NCBI RefSeq assembly: GCF_035492835.1
Contig: NZ_DATJIY010000175.1
Span: forward strand, 1-18,649
Direction of reading: 5' to 3'
Length of the DNA stretch: 18,649 nt
Origin: Dinghuibacter sp035492835
Lineage (GTDB): Bacteria; Bacteroidota; Bacteroidia; Chitinophagales; Chitinophagaceae
Part shown: piece by piece, positions 1 to 7,391 of the stretch
Layout of the letters: every line of letters starts with the position of its first letter
Position numbering within the stretch: position 1 is the first letter of the stretch
Translations under genes and position numbers: made by a program
The notes under the pieces: model-generated
Seen by the model: only the letters and a program-made list of their open reading frames with translations
Told to the model about the DNA's origin: nothing
The model's database searches: none

Positions 1-1724
1 TCAAAGGCGCCAACGATACCCTGGGTCTCCAGATGAAGTCGGTGGGTGAAGTCATGGGGATCGGCCGCAGCTTTACCGAAGCCATCCAGAAGGCCTGCCA
101 GTCGCTCGAAAATAACGCGCTCGGTCTCGATTACTACGATAAGATGCGGATGCACGCCGAGGAAATCATCGAGTACATCAAGACCCCGAAGTGGGACCGC
201 ATATTCAGGATAAAAGAGGCCCTGATGATGGGCGTCAGCGTAAAAACGATCGTCCAGGCCACCCTGATCGACCGCTGGTTCATCTACGAGATCCAGAAGA
301 TCGTCGAAATCGAAAAACAACTGTCCAAATACCATCTCGACAACGTCCCGCTGGACCTGCTGAAGAGTGCCAAACGCCACGGTTTCAGCGATGCCCAGAT
401 CGCCCGCATCCTGCCCAACGCCTCCGAAGAGGAGGTCTACACCAGGCGTAAGGCTGCCGGCATCACCAGGGTTTACAAGATGGTCGATACCTGTAGCGCT
501 GAATTCCAGGCCAAGACGCCCTATTTCTACTCCACCTTCGAGGACGGGGAGAACGAGAGCAAGATGTCGGACAAAAAGAAGGTCATCGTCCTGGGCTCCG
601 GTCCGAACCGTATCGGCCAGGGCATCGAGTTCGACTACTGTTGCGTCCACGGCCTGCTCGCCATCAAGGAGGCCGGGTACGAAGCCATCATGATCAACTG
701 TAACCCCGAGACCGTTTCCACCGACTTCGACATCGCCGACAAGCTTTACTTCGAGCCGGTGTTTTGGGAACACCTCTGGGAGATCATCGAGCTGGAGAAA
801 CCCGAAGGCGTGATCGTACAGCTGGGTGGCCAGACGGCCCTGAAGCTGGCCGAGAAACTCCACAACAAGGGCATCAAGATCATCGGTACCTCCTATGACA
901 GCATGGACATCGCCGAGGACCGCGGTCGCTTCAGCGACATGCTCAAGGAGCTCAACATCCCCTATCCTGAATACGGAACGGCCTACGACGTAGACGAGGC
1001 CGTAGCGGTGGCCAACAAAGTAGGCTACCCCGTCCTCGTCCGTCCCAGCTATGTACTTGGCGGCCAGCGCATGCGCATCGTCCTCAACGACGACGAGGTA
1101 GAAAAAGCCGTCGTCAGCCTGCTCAAGCACATCCCGGGGAACAAGATCCTGATCGACCACTTCCTGGACCGTTGCCAGGAAGCCGAAATAGACGCCATCT
1201 TCGACGGGGAGAACTTCCACGTTATGGGCGTCATGGAGCACATCGAGCCCGCCGGTATCCATAGCGGCGACAGCCACGCCATGCTGCCTTTTTTCAACCT
1301 GCCCCCCCTGACTGTGGCCACCATGGAATACTACGCGGAGAAGATCGCCCGGGCACTCAATATCAAGGGGCTGATCAATATTCAGTTTGCCGTCAAAGGC
1401 GACAAGGTGTATGTCATCGAGGCCAACCCGAGGGCTTCCCGCACGACCCCCTTTATCGCCAAGGCTTATGGTATCCCCTACCTGAACGTGGCCACCCAGG
1501 TCATGCTGGGCACCAAGAAGCTTACCGACTATACCTTCGAAAAGAACCTCGAGGGCTTTGCGATCAAGGAGCCGGTCTTCAGTTTCAACAAGTTCCCCGG
1601 CGTCAACATGGAGCTGGGCCCCGAAATGAAGTCCACCGGCGAATCGATCCGCTTTATCAAGGACCTCCGCGACCCCTACTTCAGGACACTGTACAAAGAG
1701 CGCAGCATGCGCCTCAGCAAATAA
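1..1724 (+). CDS. carB: Carbamoyl-phosphate synthase large subunit, 3' part (5' end outside window)
   Basis: Makes carbamoyl phosphate from bicarbonate, ATP and glutamine-derived ammonia for pyrimidine and arginine synthesis. The frame is open from base 3, so the gene begins upstream; about 573 residues are visible. In order: the tail of the first ATP-grasp half (MKSVGEVMGIGR), the helical oligomerisation domain, then the complete second synthetase half with its N-terminal nucleotide fold (GSGPNRIGQGIEFDY, NPETVSTDFD, QLGGQTALKLA), ATP-grasp lobe (RPSYVLGGQRM) and metal/ATP motif (IEANPRASRTTPFIAKAYG). The protein stops about 40 residues after the second ATP-grasp domain, so the roughly 130-residue MGS-like allosteric domain of the E. 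coli enzyme is absent. From memory, shorter CarB proteins of this kind are usual in Chitinophagaceae, so I read this as natural, not a frameshift. purH follows 46 bp downstream on the same strand. Confidence 0.96.
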   Translation, partial: KGANDTLGLQMKSVGEVMGIGRSFTEAIQKACQSLENNALGLDYYDKMRMHAEEIIEYIKTPKWDRIFRIKEALMMGVSVKTIVQATLIDRWFIYEIQKIVEIEKQLSKYHLDNVPLDLLKSAKRHGFSDAQIARILPNASEEEVYTRRKAAGITRVYKMVDTCSAEFQAKTPYFYSTFEDGENESKMSDKKKVIVLGSGPNRIGQGIEFDYCCVHGLLAIKEAGYEAIMINCNPETVSTDFDIADKLYFEPVFWEHLWEIIELEKPEGVIVQLGGQTALKLAEKLHNKGIKIIGTSYDSMDIAEDRGRFSDMLKELNIPYPEYGTAYDVDEAVAVANKVGYPVLVRPSYVLGGQRMRIVLNDDEVEKAVVSLLKHIPGNKILIDHFLDRCQEAEIDAIFDGENFHVMGVMEHIEPAGIHSGDSHAMLPFFNLPPLTVATMEYYAEKIARALNIKGLINIQFAVKGDKVYVIEANPRASRTTPFIAKAYGIPYLNVATQVMLGTKKLTDYTFEKNLEGFAIKEPVFSFNKFPGVNMELGPEMKSTGESIRFIKDLRDPYFRTLYKERSMRLSK

Positions 1725-1729
1725 CTCGT

Positions 1730-1753
1730 CACGGCGGCCAAAAGGCCGCCGTG
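1730..1753 (+). other. Perfect intercistronic hairpin between carB and purH
   Basis: CACGGCGGCC (1730-1739) and GGCCGCCGTG (1744-1753) are exact reverse complements around an AAAA tetraloop: a 10-bp, nine-tenths G/C stem. It begins five bases after the carB stop and ends 17 bases before the purH start. There is no T-run after it, so it is not a classical terminator. It may stabilise the upstream message end or act as a processing or partial attenuation point; that role is inference. Confidence 0.7.
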
Positions 1754-1770
1754 CGCATTAAGAAAGAACC

Positions 1771-3282
1771 ATGGATAAGAAAATACAATCGGCCCTGATC
1801 TCCGTCTTCTACAAAGACGGCCTCGACACCATCGTCCGCGAGCTCTACGAGCTGGGCGTAACCATTTACTCCACCGGCGGCACCCAGCAGTTCATCGAGT
1901 CGCTCGGCGTGTCCTGCGTGGGCGTGGAATCCCTGACGACCTACCCCTCCATCCTGGGCGGTCGCGTAAAGACCCTGCACCCGGCCGTATTCGGCGGGAT
2001 CCTGGGAAGGCGGGCGAACCCTACCGACGTAGAGGAGATGGCGCAGTACCAAATACCGGAAATAGACCTCGTCATCGTCGACCTCTATCCCTTTGAAGAG
2101 ACGCTAAAAAATACCAACGAGGAACAGGCCATCATCGAAAAGATCGACATAGGCGGCCCCTCCATGATCCGCGCCGCCGCCAAAAACCACAAGGACGTGG
2201 TAGTCCTGGCCGCCAAAAAGGACTATCCCACCCTGGAAACGATATTAAAAGAACAAAAGGGCACATTCAGCCTTGCCCAGCGCAAGCACTTCGCCGCGCT
2301 GGCCTTTGAAGTGGTCATGCACTACGATATCGCGATCTCGGGTTATTTCAACCCGGCCAGCGTGGCGGCCCTGGACGCAAAAGGCTCCGGACAGGTCCTC
2401 CGATACGGTGAAAACCCCCACCAGAAAGGTACCTTTTACGGCGACCTAGAAAAATGGTTCGACAAGCTTCATGGCAAGGAGTTATCCTATAACAACCTGG
2501 TGGACGTCGACGCCGCCGTTCAGCTGATCAGCGAATTCGGGACGGAAACCACCTTTGCCATCATCAAGCACACCAACCCCTGTGGCATCGCCAGCCGACC
2601 CATGCTAAGCGATGCCTGGAAGGCAGCCCTGGCCGGGGACCCTGAATCAGCCTTCGGCGGCGTGCTCGTCACCAATACGACCTTAGACCAGGCCACCGCC
2701 GAGGCCATTAGTGAAATATTCTTCGAGGTCCTGATCGCGCCGGCCTTCACACCTGAAGCGCTGACGATCCTCCAGGCCAAAAAGAACCGCATCCTGCTCG
2801 TCCAAAAACAGCCTGTAACCGCAAAAGAACAGTTCAAATCCTTGCTGGGTGGCGTCCTGGCCCAGGATACCGACCAGGGCAATTACGCCGAATGGAACGA
2901 AGTGGGCGGGCGCAAAACAACCGAAGCCGAGCGCGCCGACCTCATCTTCGCCAACCTGGTTTGTAAGCACCTGAAATCAAATGCAATCGCCCTGGTGAAG
3001 GGCAAACAGCTCGTAGGCAAGGGCTGCGGGCAGACCAGCCGGGTGGACGCGCTGCGACACGCCCTCGAAAAGGCGCACCAGTTCGAATTCGATTTAAAGG
3101 GAGCGGTCCTGGCGTCGGATGCGTTCTTTCCTTTCGATGATTGTGTGAAAATGGCTCATGCCGAGGGCATCGATGCTATCATACAGCCGGGCGGCTCAGT
3201 CCGGGACAAGGATTCGATAGCATATGCGGTGGAGCACCATATGGCGATGGTCATGACGGGATTAAGGCACTTCAGGCACTAG
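1771..3282 (+). CDS. purH: Bifunctional AICAR formyltransferase / IMP cyclohydrolase
   Basis: Catalyses the last two steps of purine synthesis, formylation of AICAR and ring closure to IMP. At 503 residues it has the usual family length. The N-terminal MGS-like IMP cyclohydrolase domain shows STGGT (34-38) and RVKTLHP (65-71). The C-terminal transformylase domain shows RYGENPHQ (211-218), IIKHTNPCGIA with the catalytic Lys266-His267 pair, SAFGG, GQTSRVDA, SDAFFPF and QPGGSVRD near the end. The ATG is preceded by GAAAGAACC, the same nine bases found in front of the histidine kinase start at 5850, and by no Shine-Dalgarno. Its TAG stop shares the CTAG tetranucleotide with the stop of the convergent receiver gene, so the two coding regions overlap by four bases without a terminator. 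Confidence 0.97.
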   Translation: MDKKIQSALISVFYKDGLDTIVRELYELGVTIYSTGGTQQFIESLGVSCVGVESLTTYPSILGGRVKTLHPAVFGGILGRRANPTDVEEMAQYQIPEIDLVIVDLYPFEETLKNTNEEQAIIEKIDIGGPSMIRAAAKNHKDVVVLAAKKDYPTLETILKEQKGTFSLAQRKHFAALAFEVVMHYDIAISGYFNPASVAALDAKGSGQVLRYGENPHQKGTFYGDLEKWFDKLHGKELSYNNLVDVDAAVQLISEFGTETTFAIIKHTNPCGIASRPMLSDAWKAALAGDPESAFGGVLVTNTTLDQATAEAISEIFFEVLIAPAFTPEALTILQAKKNRILLVQKQPVTAKEQFKSLLGGVLAQDTDQGNYAEWNEVGGRKTTEAERADLIFANLVCKHLKSNAIALVKGKQLVGKGCGQTSRVDALRHALEKAHQFEFDLKGAVLASDAFFPFDDCVKMAHAEGIDAIIQPGGSVRDKDSIAYAVEHHMAMVMTGLRHFRH

Positions 3283-3611
3283 AGATAACTTTCCAGGGCG
3301 GAAAAGCTCACCGGTTTCTCCAAAATGCGCACCTGGTCGCCCTCCAGTGGCGTCACCATGTTCTTGAACGCGCTGATCAGGTTGATCTTGAGGTCTGGGT
3401 TGGAGCTCATTATCTTGAACGCGTTCTCCCATCCCGTCCCGTCGGGCAGGTTATTATCGAGGAAAACCAGGTCCGGATGATAATCCTGGAGCTTTGCCAG
3501 TCCTTCGGCCAGGGTGTGGGCCATTTCAACCGAGAATTGCTTGCGGACCAGGAATTGTTTCATGAGCAAACAGAAGTCGACCTCATCATCAATAATCAGC
3601 ACCTTTTTCAT
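3279..3611 (-). CDS. Minimal stand-alone response regulator receiver
   Basis: A single CheY-like receiver of 110 residues with no output domain; it would act by phosphotransfer or protein contact in the cytoplasm. The acidic pocket is D8-D9, the phosphoacceptor Asp52 (LVFLDNNLP), Ser80 takes the switch Ser/Thr position, and Lys99-Pro100 is the conserved KP pair. Only about ten residues follow KP, so the last helix is very short compared with the usual 120-residue receiver. It converges on and overlaps purH by four bases. Its 88-bp upstream region carries a dyad (3630-3645) resembling one in front of the σ54-activator operon and a −24-like box. Closeness to the kinases at 5850-8842 suggests, but does not prove, that one of them phosphorylates it. 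Confidence 0.9.
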   Translation of the reverse strand: MKKVLIIDDEVDFCLLMKQFLVRKQFSVEMAHTLAEGLAKLQDYHPDLVFLDNNLPDGTGWENAFKIMSSNPDLKINLISAFKNMVTPLEGDQVRILEKPVSFSALESYL

Positions 3612-3629
3612 AGTTTATTATGGGTTACT

Positions 3630-3645
3630 GTGGAAATTATTCCAC
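3630..3645. promoter_or_regulatory. Dyad GTGGAA-N4-TTCCAC upstream of the small receiver gene
   Basis: A perfect inverted repeat with 6-bp arms and a 4-bp AT spacer, ending 19 bases before the receiver start codon at 3611. Nearly the same motif, GTGGAA-TTAT-TTCC, lies at 4156-4169. The two shared half-sites suggest a common binding protein, conceivably the NtrC-type regulator encoded at 4378. This is a pattern observation without binding data. Confidence 0.4.
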
Positions 3646-3699
3646 GGCAGGGCATTGAATAAACCCCTAATGCCTTATATCATTAAATAGTCGTGCCAA

Positions 3700-4119
3700 T
3701 TACACCGGGGTGGAGGAAGTCATCAACCAGTAGTTCCTGACCTGCCTGATAATTTTGAGCAAGAGCTCGAAGCTGGAGGGTTTGACAATATAGCTATTAG
3801 CGCCAAGCTCATAGCAACGATTTATCTCCTTTTCGTTCTTGGTTGTCGTAAAGATGATGACCGGGATTTTTTTGAGCTCTGGGTCCTCCTTTATCTCTTT
3901 GAGAACCTCGCGGCCGTTCTTTTTAGGCATATTCAGATCGAGCAGGATAAAGGCCGGATGGACGGATTTATCCTGTCCGTGGAGGTAATTCATCACTTCC
4001 ACGCCGTTTTCTACCCAATCGATCGTATCGGTATAGCCGTTCTCTGCGAATGCCGTTTTCAACAGGAACCGGTCGTCTGCATCATCTTCCGCAATAAGGA
4101 TCGGAGCTTTGAGAGTCAT
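3700..4119 (-). CDS. Rcp1-type response regulator
   Basis: A 139-residue single receiver of the class typified by cyanobacterial Rcp1, the partner of phytochrome-like kinases. Visible: acidic patch EDDADD (11-16), phosphoacceptor Asp61 (FILLDLNMPKKNGREVL), the IFTTT switch region (around 91) and Lys113-Pro114 (YIVKPSSFELL). No DNA-binding domain, so output is by protein contact or by passing phosphate on. The gene is divergent from the sigma-54 activator operon across 258 bp. The ASHDLQEPLRKI box of the kinase at 5850-7391 is of the Cph1 class that normally pairs with Rcp1-type receivers, so these two are the best cognate guess (inference). Confidence 0.92.
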   Translation of the reverse strand: MTLKAPILIAEDDADDRFLLKTAFAENGYTDTIDWVENGVEVMNYLHGQDKSVHPAFILLDLNMPKKNGREVLKEIKEDPELKKIPVIIFTTTKNEKEINRCYELGANSYIVKPSSFELLLKIIRQVRNYWLMTSSTPV

Positions 4120-4155
4120 GGCCTTAAAGATAGGCTCATCTTACTGCAAAATTGT

Positions 4156-4169
4156 GTGGAATTATTTCC
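4156..4169. promoter_or_regulatory. Dyad GTGGAA-TTAT-TTCC, candidate activator site
   Basis: GGAA-N4-TTCC inside the divergent region, matching the half-sites of the perfect dyad at 3630-3645. Its centre is about 130 bp upstream of the start point predicted from the σ54-like promoter at 4266-4281, a normal enhancer distance for NtrC-family proteins. A second weaker dyad, GAAAT-N7-ATTTC, follows at 4181-4197. Assignment as an enhancer is inference. Confidence 0.35.
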
Positions 4170-4265
4170 TCAATTCCGCCGAAATTCGCTAGATTTCCTA
4201 AGAACGTCAACATGGACCTAATCGCAAGTTTATAAGAATCATTCTCTTATCCCAGGAAATTTACT

Positions 4266-4281
4266 TTGGCGTTTGGATTGC
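4266..4281 (+). promoter_or_regulatory. Candidate sigma-54 (-24/-12) promoter for the signalling operon
   Basis: The sequence TTGGCGTTTGGATTGC has the invariant GG and GC dinucleotides separated by exactly ten bases and keeps TGGC and TTGC of the TGGCAC-N5-TTGC consensus. It lies 97 bp upstream of the ATG at 4378, giving a predicted start near 4293 and a leader of about 85 bases. It fits the first gene of the operon being a sigma-54 activator (possible autoregulation). Not experimentally supported. Confidence 0.45.
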
Positions 4282-4377
4282 GACGATATAGTTCACTTGC
4301 TGGCGCTATGAAGAACACCTTTTCTCTACCGCCGCCAAATATTTGCCGTTAAAAACTCTTGCTAAAAAAGCTGCCCA

Positions 4378-5838
4378 ATGCTCAAAATCCTAGTTGCCGA
4401 CGATGATCGTGATATGTGCTTATTGCTCCAACGTTTTTTGACGAGGAACGGGTTCGAGGTACACATCCTCCACACGGGCAAGAAGACGATCGAATGGCTG
4501 CAGGCCAACAAGCCGGATCTCATCCTCTGCGACTTCCGGCTGGAGGACATGAACGGGGATGAGTTGCTCAAGAAGGCCAAGGAGCTCCACTATTCGGTCC
4601 CCTTTATCATCATTACCGGTTATAGCGACGTAAAGGCGGCGGTCGACGTCATGAAACACGGGGCATTCGATTACATCACCAAACCCCTCTTCCCGGACGA
4701 GATCCTGCTGACCATCAAAAAAGCCCTGGCGGAAAAAAATCCCTCCAAAGACATTACCCCTAAAACGGCCCCTGTCCGGGAAAGCGTGGAGGCGGACTCC
4801 ACCGCCTCCACCGCCCTGGGCAGTGAATATATCCACGGCAACACCCCCGAATTCAGGAACATCCTCAAACAAATAGACCTGGTCGCGCCGACGAACTACA
4901 GCGTGGTTATTTATGGGGAAAGCGGGAGCGGCAAAGAGGTCATCGCCCGCGAAATACACGCCCGCTCCAAGCGCACACGCCAACCGTTCATCGCCATCGA
5001 CTGCGGCGCCATGTCCAAGGAGCTGGCTGGCAGCGAGCTGTTCGGCCACGAAAAGGGCTCATTCACGGGCGCGCTCAACCAAAAGATCGGGAGCTTCGAG
5101 CTGGCCAACGGCGGTACGATATTCCTGGACGAGATCGCCAACCTCAGCTATGACATCCAGGTATCGCTCCTGCGCGTCGTACAGGAACGGAAGATGCGCC
5201 GCGTTGGCGGCGTCAAGGATATCGACCTGGACGTGCGGATCATCGTGGCCAGTAACGAAAAGCTCTGGGACGCCGCCCACAAGGGCCGGTTCCGCGAGGA
5301 CCTGTTCCACCGCTTCAATGAATTCAGCATCAACGTCCCCGCGCTGAGGGAACGTAAGGAAGACATACTATTGTTCTCGCGTCACTTCCTGGACATCACC
5401 AACCGGGAATTGGGCAAGAACGTGCGCGGCTTCTCCCCCGAAGTGGAGGACATTTTCCTGAACTACGTATGGTTCGGTAACCTCCGGGAGCTGAAGAACG
5501 TCATCAAGCGCTCCACCCTGCTGACCGAAGGCGATAGGGTGGAAGTGACCAGCCTGCCGTTCGAGATCACCCACTACGATAAGCTCAAATTCGAAGAAGG
5601 CGCCACCGAGCAAAGGGAATCGCGGCCGGACCCGCTGCCCCCGGTCATGCCCGAACCCAAAAAAGAGAAAGAATTCAAAAGCCTGAAAACCGCCAGCCTG
5701 GACGCCGAGTACGAAATGGTGCTCAAGGCCCTGGAGGAAGTCGACTTTAACAAGTCGAAGGCCGCAAAGCTCCTCAATATCGACCGCAAAACGATCTATA
5801 ACATCCTCAACCAGTATAAAAAGATCAAGCAACTGTAG
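4378..5838 (+). CDS. Sigma-54-dependent response regulator, NtrC family
   Basis: A 486-residue transcription activator: receiver (1-115) with Asp52 as phosphoacceptor, Thr80 and Lys102; linker (about 118-150); AAA+ domain (about 153-395); proline- and charge-rich linker (400-440); Fis-type helix-turn-helix (about 445-482, KAAKLLNIDRKTIYNIL). The AAA+ part has Walker A GESGSGKE (180-187), the sigma-54 contact loop as GSFTGA (227-232) in place of GAFTGA, Walker B GGTIFLDE (245-252) and arginine-finger region REDLFHRF. All residues needed for ATP hydrolysis and sigma-54 contact look intact; the usual WPGN before the sensor-II arginine reads WFGN. It is the first gene of a three-gene operon, 11 bp ahead of the next start, so the following two kinases are probable phosphate donors. 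A sigma-54-like promoter upstream suggests autoregulation. Confidence 0.95.
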   Translation: MLKILVADDDRDMCLLLQRFLTRNGFEVHILHTGKKTIEWLQANKPDLILCDFRLEDMNGDELLKKAKELHYSVPFIIITGYSDVKAAVDVMKHGAFDYITKPLFPDEILLTIKKALAEKNPSKDITPKTAPVRESVEADSTASTALGSEYIHGNTPEFRNILKQIDLVAPTNYSVVIYGESGSGKEVIAREIHARSKRTRQPFIAIDCGAMSKELAGSELFGHEKGSFTGALNQKIGSFELANGGTIFLDEIANLSYDIQVSLLRVVQERKMRRVGGVKDIDLDVRIIVASNEKLWDAAHKGRFREDLFHRFNEFSINVPALRERKEDILLFSRHFLDITNRELGKNVRGFSPEVEDIFLNYVWFGNLRELKNVIKRSTLLTEGDRVEVTSLPFEITHYDKLKFEEGATEQRESRPDPLPPVMPEPKKEKEFKSLKTASLDAEYEMVLKALEEVDFNKSKAAKLLNIDRKTIYNILNQYKKIKQL

Positions 5839-5849
5839 CGAAAGAACCG

Positions 5850-7391
5850 ATGAGTGAGCAAGACCTGATCTATGAATATTTTCCCGGGATCGTATACATA
5901 TATGACACCGGTACGGGTCATCTTTCCTATGTTTCAAAAAAGACAACCGACCTGCTAGGTTATTCTTCCGACGACGTTTCCTCGTGGAAGGACGACTGGA
6001 TGCAGATCGTTTTCCGGGACGACGCCTCCCTGGTGATGGAGCAGCTCCAGACCCTCGGAGGTCAGCCCACCGACGAAACCCGCACGTTCCAAAGCCGCTA
6101 CCACCGTAAGAACGACGGCTGGCGGTATTTCCGGACGCAAGGTCACATCCTCAAACGGGACGGCGACGGCAAACCCACATCCCTCCTTTTCGTAGCACAG
6201 GACATCACCGACCAGCTCCAATCCGAGGAAGAGCTGAAGAAGTCCAGGGAGCTCATCCGCGACGTCGAGCACATGCTTGAGTTCGGCACCTGGGAGTGGG
6301 ACCTCGTCCGGGATAAGATCGAACAGTCCGCCGGGATTTTCTCGATAATGGGCTATGACGAAGACACCCGGTCGGCGCTCAAGGATAAGACGGGTAAGGA
6401 ACAATTTGATTTTTTTGTCCAACACATGGTTCCCGAAGACCGGCTAACTGTCGAAGCCATCGTCCATGATGCCTTCGAGGAAAAACGGGACTACGAGGCG
6501 GAATACCGCATCGTCACCCCATCGGGAGAAGAGAAGATCTGCCACGGCAAAGCCAAGGTAGTACTCGGTGATAAGGGACAGGTCGTCAAATTGATCGGCG
6601 TGACCAGTGACGTCACACGGGTGACCCGTTTCAGGACGGAAATAGAAAATTATGTGGCAGAGCTCGCCCGTTCCAACAAGGAGCTGGAAGAATTTGCGTA
6701 CGTCGCCAGCCACGACCTCCAGGAACCCTTGCGTAAGATCGTCACGTTCAGCGACCGTTTGCTGGCGAAATTCGGGGAGGCGCTCGGCCCGGAAGGCACC
6801 GCCTATCTCTCCCGTATGACCGTTGCGACCGAGAACATGCGTATCCTGATCGACAACTTGCTCGAGTTCTCCCGCATCACCCGCTCGGCGGACGTATTTG
6901 CGCTGACCGACCTCGGGGAAATACTCGATGACGCCCGGGCTGAGCTTGAGTTGAAAATAGAAGAGGCCGGCGCGACGGTCATATCGGAAAAGCTGCCGGC
7001 CGTAGTTTGTAACGGCCCCCAGATCCGGCAGCTGTTTATCAACCTGTTGGGGAATTCCCTCAAGTTCCGCAGGACGGACGTCCCCACACGCATACACGTC
7101 GCCTCGGGTCCGCTCGGCCAGGCGGAGAAAGCCGCCCTGTCTTTTCCGACCCAACGCGAGTACTACAAGATAACGATAGCCGACAACGGCATCGGCTTTG
7201 AAAAGGAATACGCCGAGCGCATCTTTCTGATCTTCCAGCGGTTGCATGGCAAGTCGGAATACCCCGGCTCCGGTGTCGGGCTGGCCATCTGCAAAAAGAT
7301 AGTAGACCAGCACAACGGCGCCATATATGCTGACTCCATGCCCGGCAACGGGTCCGTCTTTACCGTAATTTTGCCTGTCCAGCATTCCTGA
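5850..7391 (+). CDS. Soluble double-PAS sensor histidine kinase, Cph1-like kinase core
   Basis: A 513-residue cytoplasmic kinase with no membrane segment or signal peptide. Two PAS domains occupy about 5-125 and 140-258 (each ends in a typical PAC strand, FVAQDIT and LIGVTSDVT), then a short coiled coil, HisKA with phosphoacceptor His288 in ASHDLQEPLRKI, and HATPase_c with N box NLLGNSLKF (Asn402), G1 DNGIGF (445-450) and G2 GSGVGLAI (473-480). This kinase core is the one found in Cph1-type proteins, but the phytochrome GAF/PHY domains and chromophore cysteine are absent; the ligand of the PAS domains cannot be told. It starts 11 bp after the σ54 activator and its TGA stop overlaps the next ATG by one base (TGATG), indicating translational coupling. 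Confidence 0.94.
   Translation: MSEQDLIYEYFPGIVYIYDTGTGHLSYVSKKTTDLLGYSSDDVSSWKDDWMQIVFRDDASLVMEQLQTLGGQPTDETRTFQSRYHRKNDGWRYFRTQGHILKRDGDGKPTSLLFVAQDITDQLQSEEELKKSRELIRDVEHMLEFGTWEWDLVRDKIEQSAGIFSIMGYDEDTRSALKDKTGKEQFDFFVQHMVPEDRLTVEAIVHDAFEEKRDYEAEYRIVTPSGEEKICHGKAKVVLGDKGQVVKLIGVTSDVTRVTRFRTEIENYVAELARSNKELEEFAYVASHDLQEPLRKIVTFSDRLLAKFGEALGPEGTAYLSRMTVATENMRILIDNLLEFSRITRSADVFALTDLGEILDDARAELELKIEEAGATVISEKLPAVVCNGPQIRQLFINLLGNSLKFRRTDVPTRIHVASGPLGQAEKAALSFPTQREYYKITIADNGIGFEKEYAERIFLIFQRLHGKSEYPGSGVGLAICKKIVDQHNGAIYADSMPGNGSVFTVILPVQHS

Noticed and set aside
1600..1724. carB as a frameshifted or truncated pseudogene because the MGS domain is missing
   Set aside because: The stop is followed at once by a normal intergenic gap and purH, with no MGS-like sequence in other frames, and short CarB proteins are, as far as I recall, normal in this group.
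3141..3662. 173-codon plus-strand open frame after purH
   Set aside because: Overlaps the end of purH in another frame and runs antisense to the small receiver; no recognisable domain.
4261..4268. TTACTTTG as a Bacteroidota -7 promoter box
   Set aside because: It has T in place of the A at the second position and no TTTG at the right distance; the overlapping sigma-54-type match is better.
4420..5049. 209-codon open frame on the minus strand opposite the σ54 activator
   Set aside because: Lies inside a gene with intact receiver and Walker motifs; no protein-like pattern in the antisense frame.
6444..7385. 313-codon open frame on the minus strand opposite the double-PAS kinase
   Set aside because: The kinase on the plus strand has all HisKA and HATPase motifs; the antisense product has none.
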